From Enterobacter huaxiensis (GTDB taxonomy: Bacteria; Pseudomonadota; Gammaproteobacteria; Enterobacterales; Enterobacteriaceae), in assembly GCF_003594935.2 (NCBI RefSeq), contig NZ_CP043342.1, positions 682,001 to 746,000 on the forward strand: DNA of 64,000 nt. Reading direction: 5' to 3'. The stretch's first letter is position 1. Every line of letters begins with the position of its first letter. The position numbers were made by a program, and so were the translations under genes. Positions 46,678 to 57,901 of the stretch are shown piece by piece. Under the pieces are notes generated by a model that saw nothing but the letters and a program-made list of their open reading frames with translations, did not search any database and was not told the origin of the DNA.

Positions 46678-47259
46678 TTAAGCAAAAATTGTCGCGAGAT
46701 GCTTGCGATATTCTGCGATATAGCTCGGGACATCAGGCATTTTAATCACGTCGTTGACGATAAAGGTCGGCAGCGGATCCATGCCCAGGAACTGGTTTGC
46801 CTTGTGGAACGGCAGATACGCGCCGTCGACGCCCACACCTTCGAAGAACTGATCTTTCTCGGTAAACGCTTCCATCGGGGCGTTCCAGGTCAGGGAGAGC
46901 ATGTATTTTTTGCCCTGAATCAGGCCACCGGAGCCGTATTTTTTAGACGCGTCAGAGCGGGTGCGGCCGTCGCTGGCATACAGCGAGCCGTGACCTTCGG
47001 TGAACACGTCATCCATGTATTTTTTCACCGTCCACGGCGCGCCCATCCACCAGCCCGGCATCTGCCAAATGACCACGTCAGCCCACAGGAAGTTCTGTAC
47101 TTCGGCTTTCACGTCATAATCGCTGTCCGCGCGAACGACCTTAACATCATGCCCGGCGTCGCGCAGGAAACCGTCCGCGACCTCGGTCAGGGTGTCATTC
47201 AGCTGGCCTTTTGAGTGTGCGAATTCTTTCGCGCCGTTGATAATCAGAATGTTGCTCAT
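46678..47259 (-). CDS. mdaB: NADPH:quinone oxidoreductase MdaB
   Basis: 193 residues, flavodoxin-like FAD enzyme that reduces quinones by two electrons. Features: N-terminal MSNILIINGAKEFAHSKGQL, the FAD site IWQMPGWWMGAPWTVKKYMD, and LSLTWNAPMEAFTEKDQFFE. Length and sequence match E. coli MdaB. A ribosome site AGGAC precedes the ATG. It is followed by ygiN and lies upstream of qseC in the normal order; ygiZ of E. coli is absent. Confidence 0.96.
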   Translation of the reverse strand: MSNILIINGAKEFAHSKGQLNDTLTEVADGFLRDAGHDVKVVRADSDYDVKAEVQNFLWADVVIWQMPGWWMGAPWTVKKYMDDVFTEGHGSLYASDGRTRSDASKKYGSGGLIQGKKYMLSLTWNAPMEAFTEKDQFFEGVGVDGAYLPFHKANQFLGMDPLPTFIVNDVIKMPDVPSYIAEYRKHLATIFA

Positions 47260-47364
47260 TATTTGTCCTCGGTGTTGAGAGTATGCCGGGTATTCTACGC
47301 GCGAGGACGGAGCGGAAAAATGAGCAAAATGTGCAAAGTCTTTTGCCTGAGCAGCAATAATACG

Positions 47365-48702
47365 CTACCAGCTGATCCCGGCTTCAAACCCACCGCCAGC
47401 CGCATTCTTCAGGGAAACGCGCATGCCGTGAAGCGCAGCAATGCGTTTCACAATGGATAACCCCAGGCCGCTGCCGGTGGCGTCTTGCCCCGGAGGACGA
47501 TAAAAACGCTCGCCAATACGCGCCAGCGCTTCAGGCGAAATACCCGGGCCGTTATCCCGTACGGTAAAGCCGCGCGCGTTCAGCGTTACGTCCACCACGC
47601 TCCCCTTCGGGCTGTAGCGGATGGCGTTATCCAGCAGATTACGCACCAGCAGGCTCAGCAACAGCTGTTGACCCGGGCGTTTACTCTCCGGCGCGTTGAG
47701 GTTCAGGCGAATGTCGATACCCGCCTGCTGCGCGGGATGATAAATATCCATAACCGCCGACTGCAGTAAATCGGCTATCGCGATCGGCTCAACGTCGTCG
47801 AGATTGTCGAGCGAGTCGAGCCGCGAAAGCGTAAGAAGCTGATCCACCAGCCGGGAAGCGCGGTCGATACCGGCATGCAGCTGCGCCAGCGCTTTTGCCT
47901 GCGCCTGCGGATCGTCCAGATACAGCTGCGCCACGTCGGTTTGCACCTTCAGGGCGGCCAGCGGGCTGCGCAGCTCGTGGGCGGCATCGGAGGTGAAGCG
48001 ACGCTCGCGGCTCATCATCTCGCGGGTGCGGGTAAACAGGTGGTTTAGCGCGTCCAGCAGCGGGCGCACCTCTGTCGGCACCCCCTCCGTCGGCAGGTTG
48101 TCTGTGGCATCCGGAGAGCGTGAACGCAGGGTTGTCGCGAGCTTTTTCAGCGGCTTCAGCTCGCGGCTCAGCAGCAGGATTAGCAACAGCAGCATAACGG
48201 GCAGCGCCACCAGCCACGGCGTAAGCTGCGAGCTCACCACGTCCAGCGCCATGTCCTGGCGGTACTCCCACTCCTGGCCGACCACCACGCGGTATTTACC
48301 GTCAGGCGACGTCAGCCATAAAAATCGCCACTCGTCGCTATCGTCCTGAAGCCGTCCGTCGTCAAAGCCGTCGCGGCGGTAGTGGTACGGAATATCGCGC
48401 CCGTTTTCACCGTCGTTGAGGATCATGCTGCCGTCGGCGCTGAAGATGGCGAAGGCCAGCGCGTCATCGTCCAGATGCCCGTGTTTGGCTTTTTTGGGCA
48501 CCTCGCGCATGCGCTCCGGCGCGTGAAGCTCGTCCAGTTCCATCGTCAGCAGACGTTTGGCAAACAGCATCTGCTGGGTATCAAAGAGCTTATCGAGCTT
48601 ATGCGTCGTCTGCTGCCAGGCGACCAGGCTTGCGGCAAACCACGCCGCCAGAGAAAGGATCAGGAAGAGCAGCGTCAGGCGGAGCTTCAGGCTCAGTTTC
48701 AT
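47365..48702 (-). CDS. qseC: Sensor histidine kinase QseC
   Basis: 445 residues. Two membrane helices (about 10-30 and 160-180) flank a periplasmic sensor region; then HAMP, HisKA with the active histidine in [16 protein letters not shown], and HATPase_c with [20 protein letters not shown] and [10 protein letters not shown]. Responds in E. coli to autoinducer-3 and catecholamines. The start overlaps the qseB stop by four bases. The E. coli length is 449, so intact. Confidence 0.96.
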   Translation of the reverse strand: MKLSLKLRLTLLFLILSLAAWFAASLVAWQQTTHKLDKLFDTQQMLFAKRLLTMELDELHAPERMREVPKKAKHGHLDDDALAFAIFSADGSMILNDGENGRDIPYHYRRDGFDDGRLQDDSDEWRFLWLTSPDGKYRVVVGQEWEYRQDMALDVVSSQLTPWLVALPVMLLLLILLLSRELKPLKKLATTLRSRSPDATDNLPTEGVPTEVRPLLDALNHLFTRTREMMSRERRFTSDAAHELRSPLAALKVQTDVAQLYLDDPQAQAKALAQLHAGIDRASRLVDQLLTLSRLDSLDNLDDVEPIAIADLLQSAVMDIYHPAQQAGIDIRLNLNAPESKRPGQQLLLSLLVRNLLDNAIRYSPKGSVVDVTLNARGFTVRDNGPGISPEALARIGERFYRPPGQDATGSGLGLSIVKRIAALHGMRVSLKNAAGGGFEAGISW

Positions 48703-49358
48703 GCGTCACCCAGGGTATAGCCGATGCCGTGCACGGTGCGGATAAACTCGCTCCCGAGCTTGCGGCGAAGGTGATGGACGTGGACCTCTACGGCGTTACT
48801 GGAGACATCGTCATCCCAGCCGTAGAGCTTTTCTTCAATCATCCTGCGGGGCAGCACGCGGCCAGCATTGCGCATCAGCAGCTCCAGCAGGGCGAACTCT
48901 TTTGGCTTGAGGGTCAGCGTTTCGCCATTAACCGTGGCGACGAGGCCTGTGGGATCCAGCGTCACCTTACCGTGACGCAGCTCGCTGCGCGCCTGACCGT
49001 GGCTGCGGCGCACCAGCGCTTCAAGGCGCGCTGCGACTTCGATCAGGGCAAACGGCTTGCAGAGATAATCATCCGCGCCCATGCGTAGACCGTCGACGCG
49101 CTGGTTCAGCGCATCCCGCGCCGTCAGTATCAATACCGGCTCGCTGCGCCCACTCTCACGCCAGGCACGGAGGATCTCAAGCCCGTCAATTCCCGGCAGC
49201 GTCAGGTCCAGCACCACGGCATCATAGGGCGCGGTATGCAGCGCGGCCTGGCCGGTTTTCCCGTCGGTAAACCAGTCTACGTTAAACCCCATTTTGCTTA
49301 ATCCCGCTTTGATGCCGTCGCCGATGAGCCTGTCGTCTTCTACCAGTAAAATGCGCAT
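48699..49358 (-). CDS. qseB: Response regulator QseB
   Basis: 219 residues, OmpR/PhoB type. Receiver domain [20 protein letters not shown] with phospho-aspartate in [15 protein letters not shown], then a winged-helix DNA-binding domain with [20 protein letters not shown] and [15 protein letters not shown]. Partner of QseC; controls motility and virulence genes in E. coli. Divergent from ygiW, as in E. coli, with a shared 140-base control region. Confidence 0.97.
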   Translation of the reverse strand: MRILLVEDDRLIGDGIKAGLSKMGFNVDWFTDGKTGQAALHTAPYDAVVLDLTLPGIDGLEILRAWRESGRSEPVLILTARDALNQRVDGLRMGADDYLCKPFALIEVAARLEALVRRSHGQARSELRHGKVTLDPTGLVATVNGETLTLKPKEFALLELLMRNAGRVLPRRMIEEKLYGWDDDVSSNAVEVHVHHLRRKLGSEFIRTVHGIGYTLGDA

Positions 49359-49496
49359 GTTCCCTCCTTGATGCCGTCAGTAAACCCTCTGAATCAACGT
49401 GCGTACAGTAAAAATAAATAAATTTTCCCCTTAAGAAGTTGTTAAGGATTACCCTGTTTAATGGACTGCGAAACCATATTAAAGGGAGAGATTAAG

Positions 49497-49898
49497 ATGA
49501 AAAAATTCGCTGCTATTGCTGCCATCATGATGATGACCACGGCCCCTGCTTTTGCTGCACAGGGCGGATTTAACGGCCCGTCTGCCACCGCGAGCCAGAC
49601 GCAAACCCAGCAGGGCGGTTTTGTGGATAACAATGCCAACCTGACCACGGCGGCCAAGGTGAAAGACCTGAAGGACGATGCCTGGGTGAAGCTGCGTGGT
49701 AACATCACCGAGCGCCTGTCCGATGACCGCTACACCTTCCGCGATGAAACCGGCACGGTGGTCGTTGAGATTGACCACAAACGCTGGAACGGCGTAACCG
49801 TCAGCCCGCAGGACAAGGTTGAACTTCAGGGGAAAGTTGATAAAGACTGGAACGAGTTTGAAATCGACGTGAAGCAGGTTATCAAGCTGAACAAATAA
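49497..49898 (+). CDS. ygiW: Periplasmic OB-fold (BOF) protein YgiW
   Basis: 133 residues. Signal peptide MKKFAAIAAIMMMTTAPAFA, a Gln/Asn/Thr-rich linker, then a BOF/OB-fold domain (about 50-133) with DDAWVKLRGNITERLSDDRY and GVTVSPQDKVELQGKVDKDW. E. coli YgiW is a stress-related periplasmic protein; its ligand is unclear. Start at 49497 preceded by AAAGGGAG. Divergent from qseBC and probably under QseB or stress control. Confidence 0.93.
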   Translation: MKKFAAIAAIMMMTTAPAFAAQGGFNGPSATASQTQTQQGGFVDNNANLTTAAKVKDLKDDAWVKLRGNITERLSDDRYTFRDETGTVVVEIDHKRWNGVTVSPQDKVELQGKVDKDWNEFEIDVKQVIKLNK

Positions 49899-49903
49899 CC
49901 CCG

Positions 49904-49929
49904 AAAGGGCCGCTTATCCGGCCCTTTTT
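49904..49929 (+). terminator. Intrinsic terminator after ygiW
   Basis: AAAGGGCCG/CTTATC/CGGCCCTTT hairpin with a T-run of five, six bases after the stop codon. Confidence 0.9.
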
Positions 49930-50016
49930 CTTTGTGACTCAACTCGTCAGATAAGGTAGTATCTGCGGCAATATTGCCTGAAACCCTTCGGTTTCTGAGT
50001 TGAGGAATCACACGTA

Positions 50017-52275
50017 ATGAGCGATATGGCAGAGCGCCTCGCGCTACATGAATTCACGGAAAACGCCTACCTGAACTACTCCATGTACGTCATCATGGAC
50101 AGGGCGTTGCCGTTTATCGGAGATGGCCTGAAGCCCGTTCAGCGCCGCATCGTCTATGCGATGTCCGAGCTGGGGCTGAGCGCCAGCGCCAAGTTCAAGA
50201 AATCCGCCCGTACCGTCGGTGACGTACTGGGTAAATACCATCCGCACGGCGACAGCGCCTGTTATGAAGCGATGGTGCTGATGGCTCAGCCGTTCTCTTA
50301 CCGCTACCCGCTGGTTGACGGGCAGGGGAACTGGGGGGCGCCTGACGATCCGAAATCCTTCGCCGCGATGCGTTATACCGAATCCCGCCTGTCCAAATAC
50401 GCCGAAGTGCTGCTGGGCGAGCTGGGCCAGGGGACGGTCGACTGGGTGCCAAACTTCGACGGTACGATGCAGGAGCCAAAAATGCTGCCCGCGCGTCTGC
50501 CGAACATCCTGCTGAACGGCACCACCGGTATTGCGGTCGGTATGGCGACGGACATCCCGCCGCACAACCTGCGTGAAGTGGCGAAAGCCGCCATCACCCT
50601 GATTGAACAGCCGAAAACCTCGCTGGACGAGCTGCTGGATATCGTGCAGGGGCCGGACTATCCGACCGAAGCGGAGATCATCACCTCGCGCGCGGAAATC
50701 CGCAAAATCTACCAGAACGGCCGCGGCTCCGTGCGCATGCGCGCGGTGTGGAATAAAGAAGACGGCGCAGTCGTCATCACCGCGCTGCCGCATCAGGTTT
50801 CCGGCGCGAAAGTGCTGGAACAGATTGCCTCCCAGATGCGCAATAAAAAGCTGCCGATGGTGGACGACCTGCGCGACGAATCCGACCACGAAAACCCGAC
50901 CCGTCTGGTGATTGTGCCGCGCTCTAATCGCGTGGACATGGAGCAGGTGATGAACCACCTGTTCGCCACCACCGATCTGGAAAAAAGCTACCGCATCAAC
51001 CTGAACATGATTGGTCTGGACGGTCGCCCGGCGGTGAAAAACCTGCTGGAGATCCTCACCGAATGGCTGGCCTTCCGCCGCGATACGGTGCGCCGTCGTC
51101 TGAACCACCGTCTGGAAAAAGTGCTTAAGCGCCTGCATATCCTCGAAGGTTTGCTGGTGGCGTTCCTTAACATCGACGAAGTGATTGAGATCATTCGTAC
51201 CGAGGACGAGCCTAAGCCCGCGCTGATGTCGCGCTTTGGCATCAGCGAAACCCAGGCCGAAGCCATCCTTGAGCTGAAGCTGCGTCATCTCGCCAAGCTG
51301 GAAGAGATGAAGATCCGCGGTGAGCAGAACGAGCTGGAAAAAGAGCGCGATCAGCTGCAGGCGATTCTGGCGTCCGAGCGCAAGATGAACACCCTGCTGA
51401 AGAAAGAGCTGCAGGCCGATGCTGACGCCTTTGGCGACGACCGTCGTTCTCCGCTGCACGAGCGCGAAGAGGCGAAGGCGATGAACGAGCACGACATGCT
51501 GCCGTCAGAGCCGGTAACCATCGTGCTGTCGCAAAGCGGCTGGGTGCGTAGCGCCAAAGGGCACGACATCGACGCCCCGGGACTGAGCTACAAAGCGGGC
51601 GACAGCTTCAAAGCGGCGGTGAAAGGCAAGAGTAACCAGCCGGTGGCGTTTATCGACTCCACGGGCCGCAGCTACGCCATCGACCCGATCACGCTGCCGT
51701 CTGCACGCGGGCAGGGTGAACCGCTGACCGGCAAGCTGACGCTGCCGCCGGGCGCCTCCGTTGACCATATGCTGATGGAAGCCGATGAGCAGAAACTGCT
51801 GATGGCCTCTGATGCGGGCTACGGGTTTATCTGTACCTTTAATGACCTCGTGTCGCGCAACCGTGCCGGTAAAGCGTTAATTAGCCTGCCGGACAACGCC
51901 CGCGTTATGACGCCGCTGGTGATCGAGAACGAGAGCGATATGCTGCTGGCGATCACCTCCGCGGGACGTATGCTGATGTTCCCGGTCAGCGACCTGCCTG
52001 AGCTGTCAAAAGGGAAGGGCAACAAGATCATTAACATCCCGTCGGCGGAAGCGGCAAAAGGCGAAGATGGCCTGGCGCATCTCTTCCTCCTGCCGCCGCA
52101 GAGCACGCTGACCATTCACGTCGGCAAGCGTAAAATCAAGCTGCGCCCGGAAGAGTTGCAGAAGGTGGTGGGCGAGCGCGGACGCCGCGGTTCACTGATG
52201 CGCGGCCTGCAGCGAATCGATCGCGTGGAGATTGACTCTCCGGCGCGCAGCAGCGCGGGCGACAGCGAAGAGTAA
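50017..52275 (+). CDS. parC: DNA topoisomerase IV subunit A
   Basis: 752 residues, same as E. coli. Breakage-reunion subunit that acts with ParE in chromosome decatenation. The active-site tyrosine is at about residue 120 in MRYTESRL. The quinolone-resistance region reads [13 protein letters not shown] with Ser80 and Glu84, both wild type. The C-terminal half has the broken beta-pinwheel repeats. E. coli ygiV and ygiS, normally between ygiW and parC, are absent. Confidence 0.98.
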   Translation: MSDMAERLALHEFTENAYLNYSMYVIMDRALPFIGDGLKPVQRRIVYAMSELGLSASAKFKKSARTVGDVLGKYHPHGDSACYEAMVLMAQPFSYRYPLVDGQGNWGAPDDPKSFAAMRYTESRLSKYAEVLLGELGQGTVDWVPNFDGTMQEPKMLPARLPNILLNGTTGIAVGMATDIPPHNLREVAKAAITLIEQPKTSLDELLDIVQGPDYPTEAEIITSRAEIRKIYQNGRGSVRMRAVWNKEDGAVVITALPHQVSGAKVLEQIASQMRNKKLPMVDDLRDESDHENPTRLVIVPRSNRVDMEQVMNHLFATTDLEKSYRINLNMIGLDGRPAVKNLLEILTEWLAFRRDTVRRRLNHRLEKVLKRLHILEGLLVAFLNIDEVIEIIRTEDEPKPALMSRFGISETQAEAILELKLRHLAKLEEMKIRGEQNELEKERDQLQAILASERKMNTLLKKELQADADAFGDDRRSPLHEREEAKAMNEHDMLPSEPVTIVLSQSGWVRSAKGHDIDAPGLSYKAGDSFKAAVKGKSNQPVAFIDSTGRSYAIDPITLPSARGQGEPLTGKLTLPPGASVDHMLMEADEQKLLMASDAGYGFICTFNDLVSRNRAGKALISLPDNARVMTPLVIENESDMLLAITSAGRMLMFPVSDLPELSKGKGNKIINIPSAEAAKGEDGLAHLFLLPPQSTLTIHVGKRKIKLRPEELQKVVGERGRRGSLMRGLQRIDRVEIDSPARSSAGDSEE

Positions 52276-52284
52276 TCTGCTCAA

Positions 52285-52307
52285 TCCCCCTCTGTGTCAG
52301 AGGGGGA
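52285..52307 (+). terminator. Hairpin after parC
   Basis: TCCCCCTCTG/TGT/CAGAGGGGGA stem ten bases after the parC stop, followed by only a short AATTT stretch. Possible weak terminator before plsC. Confidence 0.6.
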
Positions 52308-52438
52308 ATTTCCATAAAATTTCCCGTAAAAACGTTGTTAATTCGTGCGTTGCGATTAACAATACGCGCTCGTAATAAAGTCCTTACCTGGCCACAGGTG
52401 AAGTATAATTGTCAGCTGTTGGGGCTTCAGAGGTCGCT

Positions 52439-53176
52439 ATGCTATACATTGTTCGTCTCGTTATTACCGTTATCTACTGCATTCTGGTCTGTGTTTTCGG
52501 CTGCATCTATTGCCTGTTCAGTCCGCGTAATCCGAAGCATGTCTCGACCTTTGGTCACATGTTCGGCCGTCTTGCGCCACTTTATGGCCTGAAAGTTGAA
52601 AAACGTCTGCCGGAAGGCGCCGAGCATTTCGGCAATGCCATCTATATCGCTAACCATCAGAACAACTACGATATGGTGACGGCTGCAAACATCGTTCTGC
52701 CGCCGACGGTGACCGTGGGGAAAAAGAGCCTGCTGTGGATCCCGTTCTTCGGCCAGCTTTACTGGCTCACCGGTAACCTGCTTATCGACCGTAATAACCG
52801 CGCAAAAGCACACAGCACCATTGCGGAAGTGGTGAACCATTTTAAGAAACGCAAAATCTCTATCTGGATGTTCCCGGAAGGAACGCGTAGCCGCGGTCGC
52901 GGCCTTCTGCCGTTTAAGACCGGCGCGTTTCATGCTGCAATTGCGGCAGGCGTTCCAATTATTCCCGTGTGCGTTTCCAATACATCGAATAAGATTAATC
53001 TTAACCGTCTGAAAAACGGGCTGGTGATTGTGGAAATGCTGCCGCCGGTGGATACCAGTAAATACGGTAAAGATCAGGTGCGCGAGCTGGCGACACACTG
53101 CCGCGAACTGATGGCGCAGCATATTGCGCAGCTCGACAAAGAAGTCGCAGAGAGAGAAGCCGCCGGTAACGTTTAA
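52439..53176 (+). CDS. plsC: 1-acyl-sn-glycerol-3-phosphate acyltransferase
   Basis: 245 residues. Inner-membrane enzyme that makes phosphatidic acid. N-terminal membrane helix (MLYIVRLVITVIYCILVCVF), catalytic NHQNNYD motif (HxxxxD) near residue 72 and acceptor-binding FPEGTRSRG near 145. ATG at 52439 has AGAGG upstream; an in-frame start ten codons earlier is not supported by the family. Between parC and ftsP as in E. coli. Confidence 0.97.
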   Translation: MLYIVRLVITVIYCILVCVFGCIYCLFSPRNPKHVSTFGHMFGRLAPLYGLKVEKRLPEGAEHFGNAIYIANHQNNYDMVTAANIVLPPTVTVGKKSLLWIPFFGQLYWLTGNLLIDRNNRAKAHSTIAEVVNHFKKRKISIWMFPEGTRSRGRGLLPFKTGAFHAAIAAGVPIIPVCVSNTSNKINLNRLKNGLVIVEMLPPVDTSKYGKDQVRELATHCRELMAQHIAQLDKEVAEREAAGNV

Positions 53177-53235
53177 GCCGGCGTTTAAAGGGAAAACGAA
53201 TTCCCGCGTTGTTAGTCGTTTCAGATGGAGCTTAT

Positions 53236-54648
53236 ATGTCACTCAGTCGGCGTCAGTTTATTCAGGCTTCGGGTATCGCCCTTTGTGCGGGCGCGATGCC
53301 GCTGACAGCCAGCGCCGCCGGGCAGCAGCAGCCGCTGCCCATTCCGCCGTTGATTGAATCCCGTCGTGGGCAACCGTTATTCCTGACCCTGCAGCGCAGC
53401 CACTGGTCATTTACCACTGGGACGCGCGCGTCCGTCTGGGGGATTAACGGGCGCTACCTCGGGCCAACCATTCGCGTCTGGAACGGGGATGACGTTAAGC
53501 TGATTTACAGTAACCGCACCACTGAAAATGTCGCCATGACGGTCAGTGGCTTGCAGGTTCCCGGGCCGCTGATCGGTGGCCCGGCAAGGATGATGTCGCC
53601 TAATGCAGACTGGGCGCCCGTGCTGCCGATCCGCCAGAGCGCAGCGACGCTGTGGTATCACGCGAACACCCCTAACCGCACGGCGCAGCAGGTTTACAAC
53701 GGCCTGGCCGGGATGTGGCTGATTGAAGATGAGGTCAGTAAGTCTCTGCCGATCCCGAACCACTACGGTGTGGATGATTTCCCGATCATTATCCAGGACA
53801 AGCGCCTTGATAACTTCGGTTCGCCGGAATACAGCGAGCCGGGCAGCGGTGGCTTTGTCGGTGACTCGCTGCTCGTCAACGGGGCGCAAAGCCCTTATGT
53901 CGAGGTCTCGCGCGGCTGGGTGCGCCTGCGCCTGTTGAACGCTTCAAACTCGCGCCGCTACCAGCTGCAGATGAGCGACGGCCGCGCGCTGCACGTGATT
54001 TCAGGGGATCAGGGTTTCCTGCCTGCGCCGGTTTCCGTTAAGCAGCTGGCGCTCGCGCCGGGCGAACGCCGTGAAATTCTCGTGGATATGACCAACGGGG
54101 ACGAAGTGTCTCTGACCTGCGGTGAGGCGGCGAGCATTGTGGACCGCATTCGTGGCTTCTTTGAGCCGTCGAGCATTTTGGTTTCTACGCTGGTATTAAC
54201 CCTTCGCCCGACCGGCCTGCTGCCGCTGGTGACGGACAACCTGCCGATGCGTCTGCTGCCGCAGGAGATCCTCAACGGATCGCCGGTGCGCAGCCGCGAT
54301 ATCAGCCTGGGCGACGACCCGGGCATTAACGGTGCGCTGTGGGACGTGAACCGCATTGATATTACCGCTCAGCAGGGCACCTGGGAACGCTGGATGGTCC
54401 GCGCGGACATGCCGCAGTCGTTCCATATTGAAGGGGTATCGTTCCTGATCCGCAACGTCAACGGGGCGATGCCGTTCCCGGAAGATCGGGGCTGGAAGGA
54501 CACCGTCTGGGTGGATGGCCAGGTTGAACTGCTCGTTTACTACGGCCAACCGTCGTGGCCGCACTTCCCGTTCCTGTTCCACAGCCAGACGCTGGAGATG
54601 ATGGATCGCGGATCGGTAGGGCAGATACTGGTGAATCCGGCACCGTAA
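53236..54648 (+). CDS. ftsP: Cell division protein FtsP (SufI)
   Basis: 470 residues. Multicopper-oxidase fold without the copper ligands; stabilises the divisome under stress. A Tat signal with twin arginines (SLSRRQFIQASG) and a hydrophobic segment ends ASA. Cupredoxin domains follow, with FHIEGVSFLIRNVNG and the C-terminal PHFPFLFHSQTLEMMDRG. Start at 53236 has GGAG five bases upstream. Sixty bases after plsC, probably the same transcript. Confidence 0.96.
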   Translation: MSLSRRQFIQASGIALCAGAMPLTASAAGQQQPLPIPPLIESRRGQPLFLTLQRSHWSFTTGTRASVWGINGRYLGPTIRVWNGDDVKLIYSNRTTENVAMTVSGLQVPGPLIGGPARMMSPNADWAPVLPIRQSAATLWYHANTPNRTAQQVYNGLAGMWLIEDEVSKSLPIPNHYGVDDFPIIIQDKRLDNFGSPEYSEPGSGGFVGDSLLVNGAQSPYVEVSRGWVRLRLLNASNSRRYQLQMSDGRALHVISGDQGFLPAPVSVKQLALAPGERREILVDMTNGDEVSLTCGEAASIVDRIRGFFEPSSILVSTLVLTLRPTGLLPLVTDNLPMRLLPQEILNGSPVRSRDISLGDDPGINGALWDVNRIDITAQQGTWERWMVRADMPQSFHIEGVSFLIRNVNGAMPFPEDRGWKDTVWVDGQVELLVYYGQPSWPHFPFLFHSQTLEMMDRGSVGQILVNPAP

Positions 54649-54656
54649 CTGCTTTT

Positions 54657-54691
54657 CTCCCTCTCCCTGTGGGAGAGGGTTGGGGTGAGGG
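54657..54691. repeat. Dispersed hairpin repeat between ftsP and ygiQ
   Basis: CCCTCTCCC/TGT/GGGAGAGGG followed by TTGGGGTGAGGGC. Same family as 60251-60286 and, partly, 18379-18404. Confidence 0.75.
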
Positions 54692-54778
54692 CAACAGCCC
54701 GCACAATACCCCTTCATTTCCCACATTAATCCAGCGTATAATCCCGCTCCTTTTGTCTATTTTTTCTTCGGAAGCATT

Positions 54779-56956
54779 ATGAGCGCAATTTCCCTGATCC
54801 AGCCGGATCGTGACCTCTTCTCCTGGCCGCAGTACTGGGCGGCCTGCTTTGGACCGGCGCCATTCCTGCCGATGTCCCGTGAAGAGATGGACCAACTGGG
54901 CTGGGACAGCTGCGATATCATTCTGGTGACGGGCGATGCCTACGTCGACCACCCGAGCTTTGGCATGGCGATCTGTGGCCGCATGCTTGAAGCGCAGGGC
55001 TTCCGCGTGGGGATCATCTCCCAGCCGGACTGGAACAGCAAAGACGACTTTATGCGTCTGGGCAAACCGAACCTGTTCTTCGGCGTGACCGCAGGCAACA
55101 TGGATTCGATGATCAACCGCTATACCGCCGACCGCAAGCTGCGCCACGACGACGCCTACACCGCCGATAACGTGGCGGGCAAACGTCCGGACCGCGCAAC
55201 CCTCGTTTACACCCAACGATGCAAAGAAGCATGGAAAGACGTGCCGGTCATCCTGGGCGGCATTGAGGCGAGCCTGCGCCGTACCGCGCACTACGACTAT
55301 TGGTCCGATACCGTGCGCCGTTCGGTGCTGGTGGATTCCAAAGCCGACATGCTGATCTTCGGCAACGGCGAGCGTCCGCTGGTAGAAGTGGCGCACCGTC
55401 TGGCGCAGGGCGAGCCCGTTGGCGAGATCCGCGACGTGCGCAACACCGCGATCATGGTCAAAGAAGCGCTGCCGGGCTGGAGCGGGGTAGATTCCCGCAT
55501 TATCGATATGCCGGGCAAAATTGACCCGATCCCGCATCCGTACGGCGAAGATCTGCCGTGCGCGGATAACAAGCCGGTTGAGCCGAAAAAAGCCGAAGCT
55601 AAAGCCGTTGTGGTACAGCCGCCGCGTCCGAAGCCGTGGGAAAAGACCTATGTTCTGCTGCCGTCCTTTGAGAAGGTCAAAAGCGACAAGGTGCTCTACG
55701 CTCACGCCTCGCGTATCCTGCACCACGAAACCAACCCGGGCTGCGCCCGCGCGCTGATGCAAAAGCACGGCGAGCGCTATATCTGGGTCAACCCGCCGGC
55801 GATCCCGCTCTCTACCGAAGAGATGGACAGCGTCTTTGCCCTGCCGTACAAGCGCGTGCCGCACCCGGCGTACGGCAACGCGCGTATCCCGGCGTATGAG
55901 ATGATCCGCTTCTCGATCAACATCATGCGCGGCTGCTTCGGCGGCTGCTCCTTCTGCTCCATTACCGAGCACGAAGGCCGTATCATTCAGAGCCGCTCCG
56001 AGGATTCGATCGTCAACGAGATCGAAGCCATTCGCGACTCGGTGCCGGGCTTTACCGGTATTATCTCCGATCTGGGTGGCCCAACGGCGAACATGTACAT
56101 GCTGCGCTGCAAGTCGCCGCGCGCGGAGCAAACCTGCCGTCGTCTCTCCTGCGTCTATCCGAGCATTTGCGAGCATATGGACACCAACCACGAGCCGACG
56201 ATCAACCTTTACCGTCGCGCGCGCGACCTGAAGGGCATCAAGAAGATCCTGATCGCCTCCGGCGTGCGTTACGACATCGCCGTAGAAGATCCGCGCTACA
56301 TCAAAGAGCTGGCGACCCACCACGTCGGCGGCTATCTGAAGATTGCGCCGGAGCACACCGAAGAAGGCCCGCTGTCGAAAATGATGAAGCCGGGCATGGG
56401 CAGCTATGACCGCTTTAAAGAGCTGTTCGATACCTATTCGAAGCAGGCCGGTAAAGAGCAGTACCTGATCCCGTACTTCATCTCCGCGCACCCGGGTACG
56501 CGTGATGAAGACATGGTGAACCTGGCGCTGTGGCTGAAGCAGCGTCGCTTCCGTCTCGACCAGGTGCAAAACTTCTACCCGTCGCCGCTCGCGAACTCGA
56601 CGACCATGTATTACACCGGCAAGAACCCGCTGAGCAAGATTGGCTATAGGAGTGAAGACGTGGTGGTGCCGAAAGGGGATAAACAGCGTCGTCTGCATAA
56701 GGCGCTGCTGCGCTACCACGATCCGAAAAACTGGCCGCTGATCCGCCAGGCGCTGGAAGATATGGGTAAAAAGCACCTGATCGGCTCGCGTCGTGACTGT
56801 CTGGTACCGGCGCCGACGCTGGACGAGATGCGCGAAGCGCGTCGTCAGAACCGCAACACGCGCCCGGCGCTGACCAAGCACACGCCGATTGTGCATCAGC
56901 GTTCGAACGGTGGGGCTACGGGGACGAAAAAAGCGGGAAAACGTAAGATCGGTTAA
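54779..56956 (+). CDS. ygiQ: Radical SAM protein YgiQ (UPF0313)
   Basis: 725 residues. The N-terminal half is a B12-binding-like region ([20 protein letters not shown]), then a radical SAM core with the cluster motif CFGGCSFC (CxxxCxxC) at about residue 385, then the YgiQ C-terminal domain ([20 protein letters not shown]) and a basic tail ending KAGKRKIG. The reaction is unknown. SD CGGAAG precedes the ATG. Followed by a REP element. Confidence 0.94.
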   Translation: MSAISLIQPDRDLFSWPQYWAACFGPAPFLPMSREEMDQLGWDSCDIILVTGDAYVDHPSFGMAICGRMLEAQGFRVGIISQPDWNSKDDFMRLGKPNLFFGVTAGNMDSMINRYTADRKLRHDDAYTADNVAGKRPDRATLVYTQRCKEAWKDVPVILGGIEASLRRTAHYDYWSDTVRRSVLVDSKADMLIFGNGERPLVEVAHRLAQGEPVGEIRDVRNTAIMVKEALPGWSGVDSRIIDMPGKIDPIPHPYGEDLPCADNKPVEPKKAEAKAVVVQPPRPKPWEKTYVLLPSFEKVKSDKVLYAHASRILHHETNPGCARALMQKHGERYIWVNPPAIPLSTEEMDSVFALPYKRVPHPAYGNARIPAYEMIRFSINIMRGCFGGCSFCSITEHEGRIIQSRSEDSIVNEIEAIRDSVPGFTGIISDLGGPTANMYMLRCKSPRAEQTCRRLSCVYPSICEHMDTNHEPTINLYRRARDLKGIKKILIASGVRYDIAVEDPRYIKELATHHVGGYLKIAPEHTEEGPLSKMMKPGMGSYDRFKELFDTYSKQAGKEQYLIPYFISAHPGTRDEDMVNLALWLKQRRFRLDQVQNFYPSPLANSTTMYYTGKNPLSKIGYRSEDVVVPKGDKQRRLHKALLRYHDPKNWPLIRQALEDMGKKHLIGSRRDCLVPAPTLDEMREARRQNRNTRPALTKHTPIVHQRSNGGATGTKKAGKRKIG

Positions 56957-56967
56957 ACCTGTGACAA

Positions 56968-57040
56968 TGCCCGGTGGCGCTGCGCTTACCGGGCCTACAG
57001 GTCAGCGCGTAGGCCGGGTAAGGCGAAGCCGCCACCCGGC
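56968..57040. repeat. REP/BIME element
   Basis: Inverted REP pair: TGCCCGGTGGCGCTGCGCTT with ACCGGGCCTAC, and TAGGCCGGGTAAGGCGAAGC with CGCCACCCGGC. Lies between convergent ygiQ and dkgA; the trailing TTTTTT may help termination of ygiQ. Confidence 0.87.
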
Positions 57041-57052
57041 TTTTTTACGCGA

Positions 57053-57880
57053 TTATCCGCCAAACTGATCCGGATCCGGCCCAAGCCGCTTGCCCTTATC
57101 CAGCTTCGCAATTTCACCCAGCTCATCTTTGTCCAGGCGGAAGTCCCAGACGTCGAAGTTCTCGGCGATGCGCGACGGCGTGACCGATTTCGGGATCACC
57201 ACCAGACCGCTGTCCAGATGCCAGCGAATGACGATTTGCGCAGGCGTCTTGCCGTATTTATCCGCCAGTTCGCGGATAATTTTCTGGTCAAAGACCCCTT
57301 CGCCGCCCTGAGCCAGCGGGCTCCAGGACTCGGTCTGGATCTTGTGGGTGGCGTTCCAGGCATGCAGCTGGCGCTGCTGCATCAACGGGTGCAGCTCAAT
57401 CTGGTTGATCACCGGCGCCACGCCCGTTTCGTCAATCAGCCGCTGCAGGTGATGCACCTGGAAGTTACACACCCCAATGCTTTTCACCAGCCCCTCTTTT
57501 TGCAGCTCAATCATGCCCTTCCAGGCATCCACATAATGATCGATAGCCGGAACGGGCCAGTGCATCAGATACAGGTCGACGAAATCGAGCTGGAGCTTAT
57601 CCAGGCTTTCCTGCAGGGCTTCATGAGGGCGTTTCTGATCGTCATTCCACAGCTTGGTGGTAATGAAAAGCTCATCGCGGGCAACGCCGGCGCTGGCAAG
57701 CGCTGTGCCCACGCCGTCCTCATTTTTGTATGCGGCGGCGGTATCAATCGACCGATAGCCGACTTCAAGTGCTTTATGAATGGCGGAGACGACCTCGTCG
57801 TTACCGGCTTTCCATACGCCGAGCCCCAGCTGGGGCATTACGTTGCCGTCCTGAAGCTTGATTACGGTTTGGTTTGCCAT
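57053..57880 (-). CDS. dkgA: 2,5-diketo-D-gluconate reductase A (aldo-keto reductase)
   Basis: 275 residues. NADPH-dependent aldo-keto reductase, (beta/alpha)8 barrel: VGYRSIDTAAAYKNEDGVG with catalytic Asp and Tyr, Lys in FITTKLWN, His in YLMHWPVP, and the coenzyme-binding VIPKSVTPSRIAENF. Also reduces methylglyoxal. ATG at 57880 has AGGAGGAATA upstream; longer frames have no support. Second gene of yqhD-dkgA, under YqhC control in E. coli. Confidence 0.96.
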   Translation of the reverse strand: MANQTVIKLQDGNVMPQLGLGVWKAGNDEVVSAIHKALEVGYRSIDTAAAYKNEDGVGTALASAGVARDELFITTKLWNDDQKRPHEALQESLDKLQLDFVDLYLMHWPVPAIDHYVDAWKGMIELQKEGLVKSIGVCNFQVHHLQRLIDETGVAPVINQIELHPLMQQRQLHAWNATHKIQTESWSPLAQGGEGVFDQKIIRELADKYGKTPAQIVIRWHLDSGLVVIPKSVTPSRIAENFDVWDFRLDKDELGEIAKLDKGKRLGPDPDQFGG

Positions 57881-57901
57881 TATTCCTCCTTCATTTGCCA
57901 T

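Noticed and set aside
50017..52275. Quinolone-resistance substitutions in ParC
   Set aside because: Residues 80 (Ser) and 84 (Glu) are wild type.
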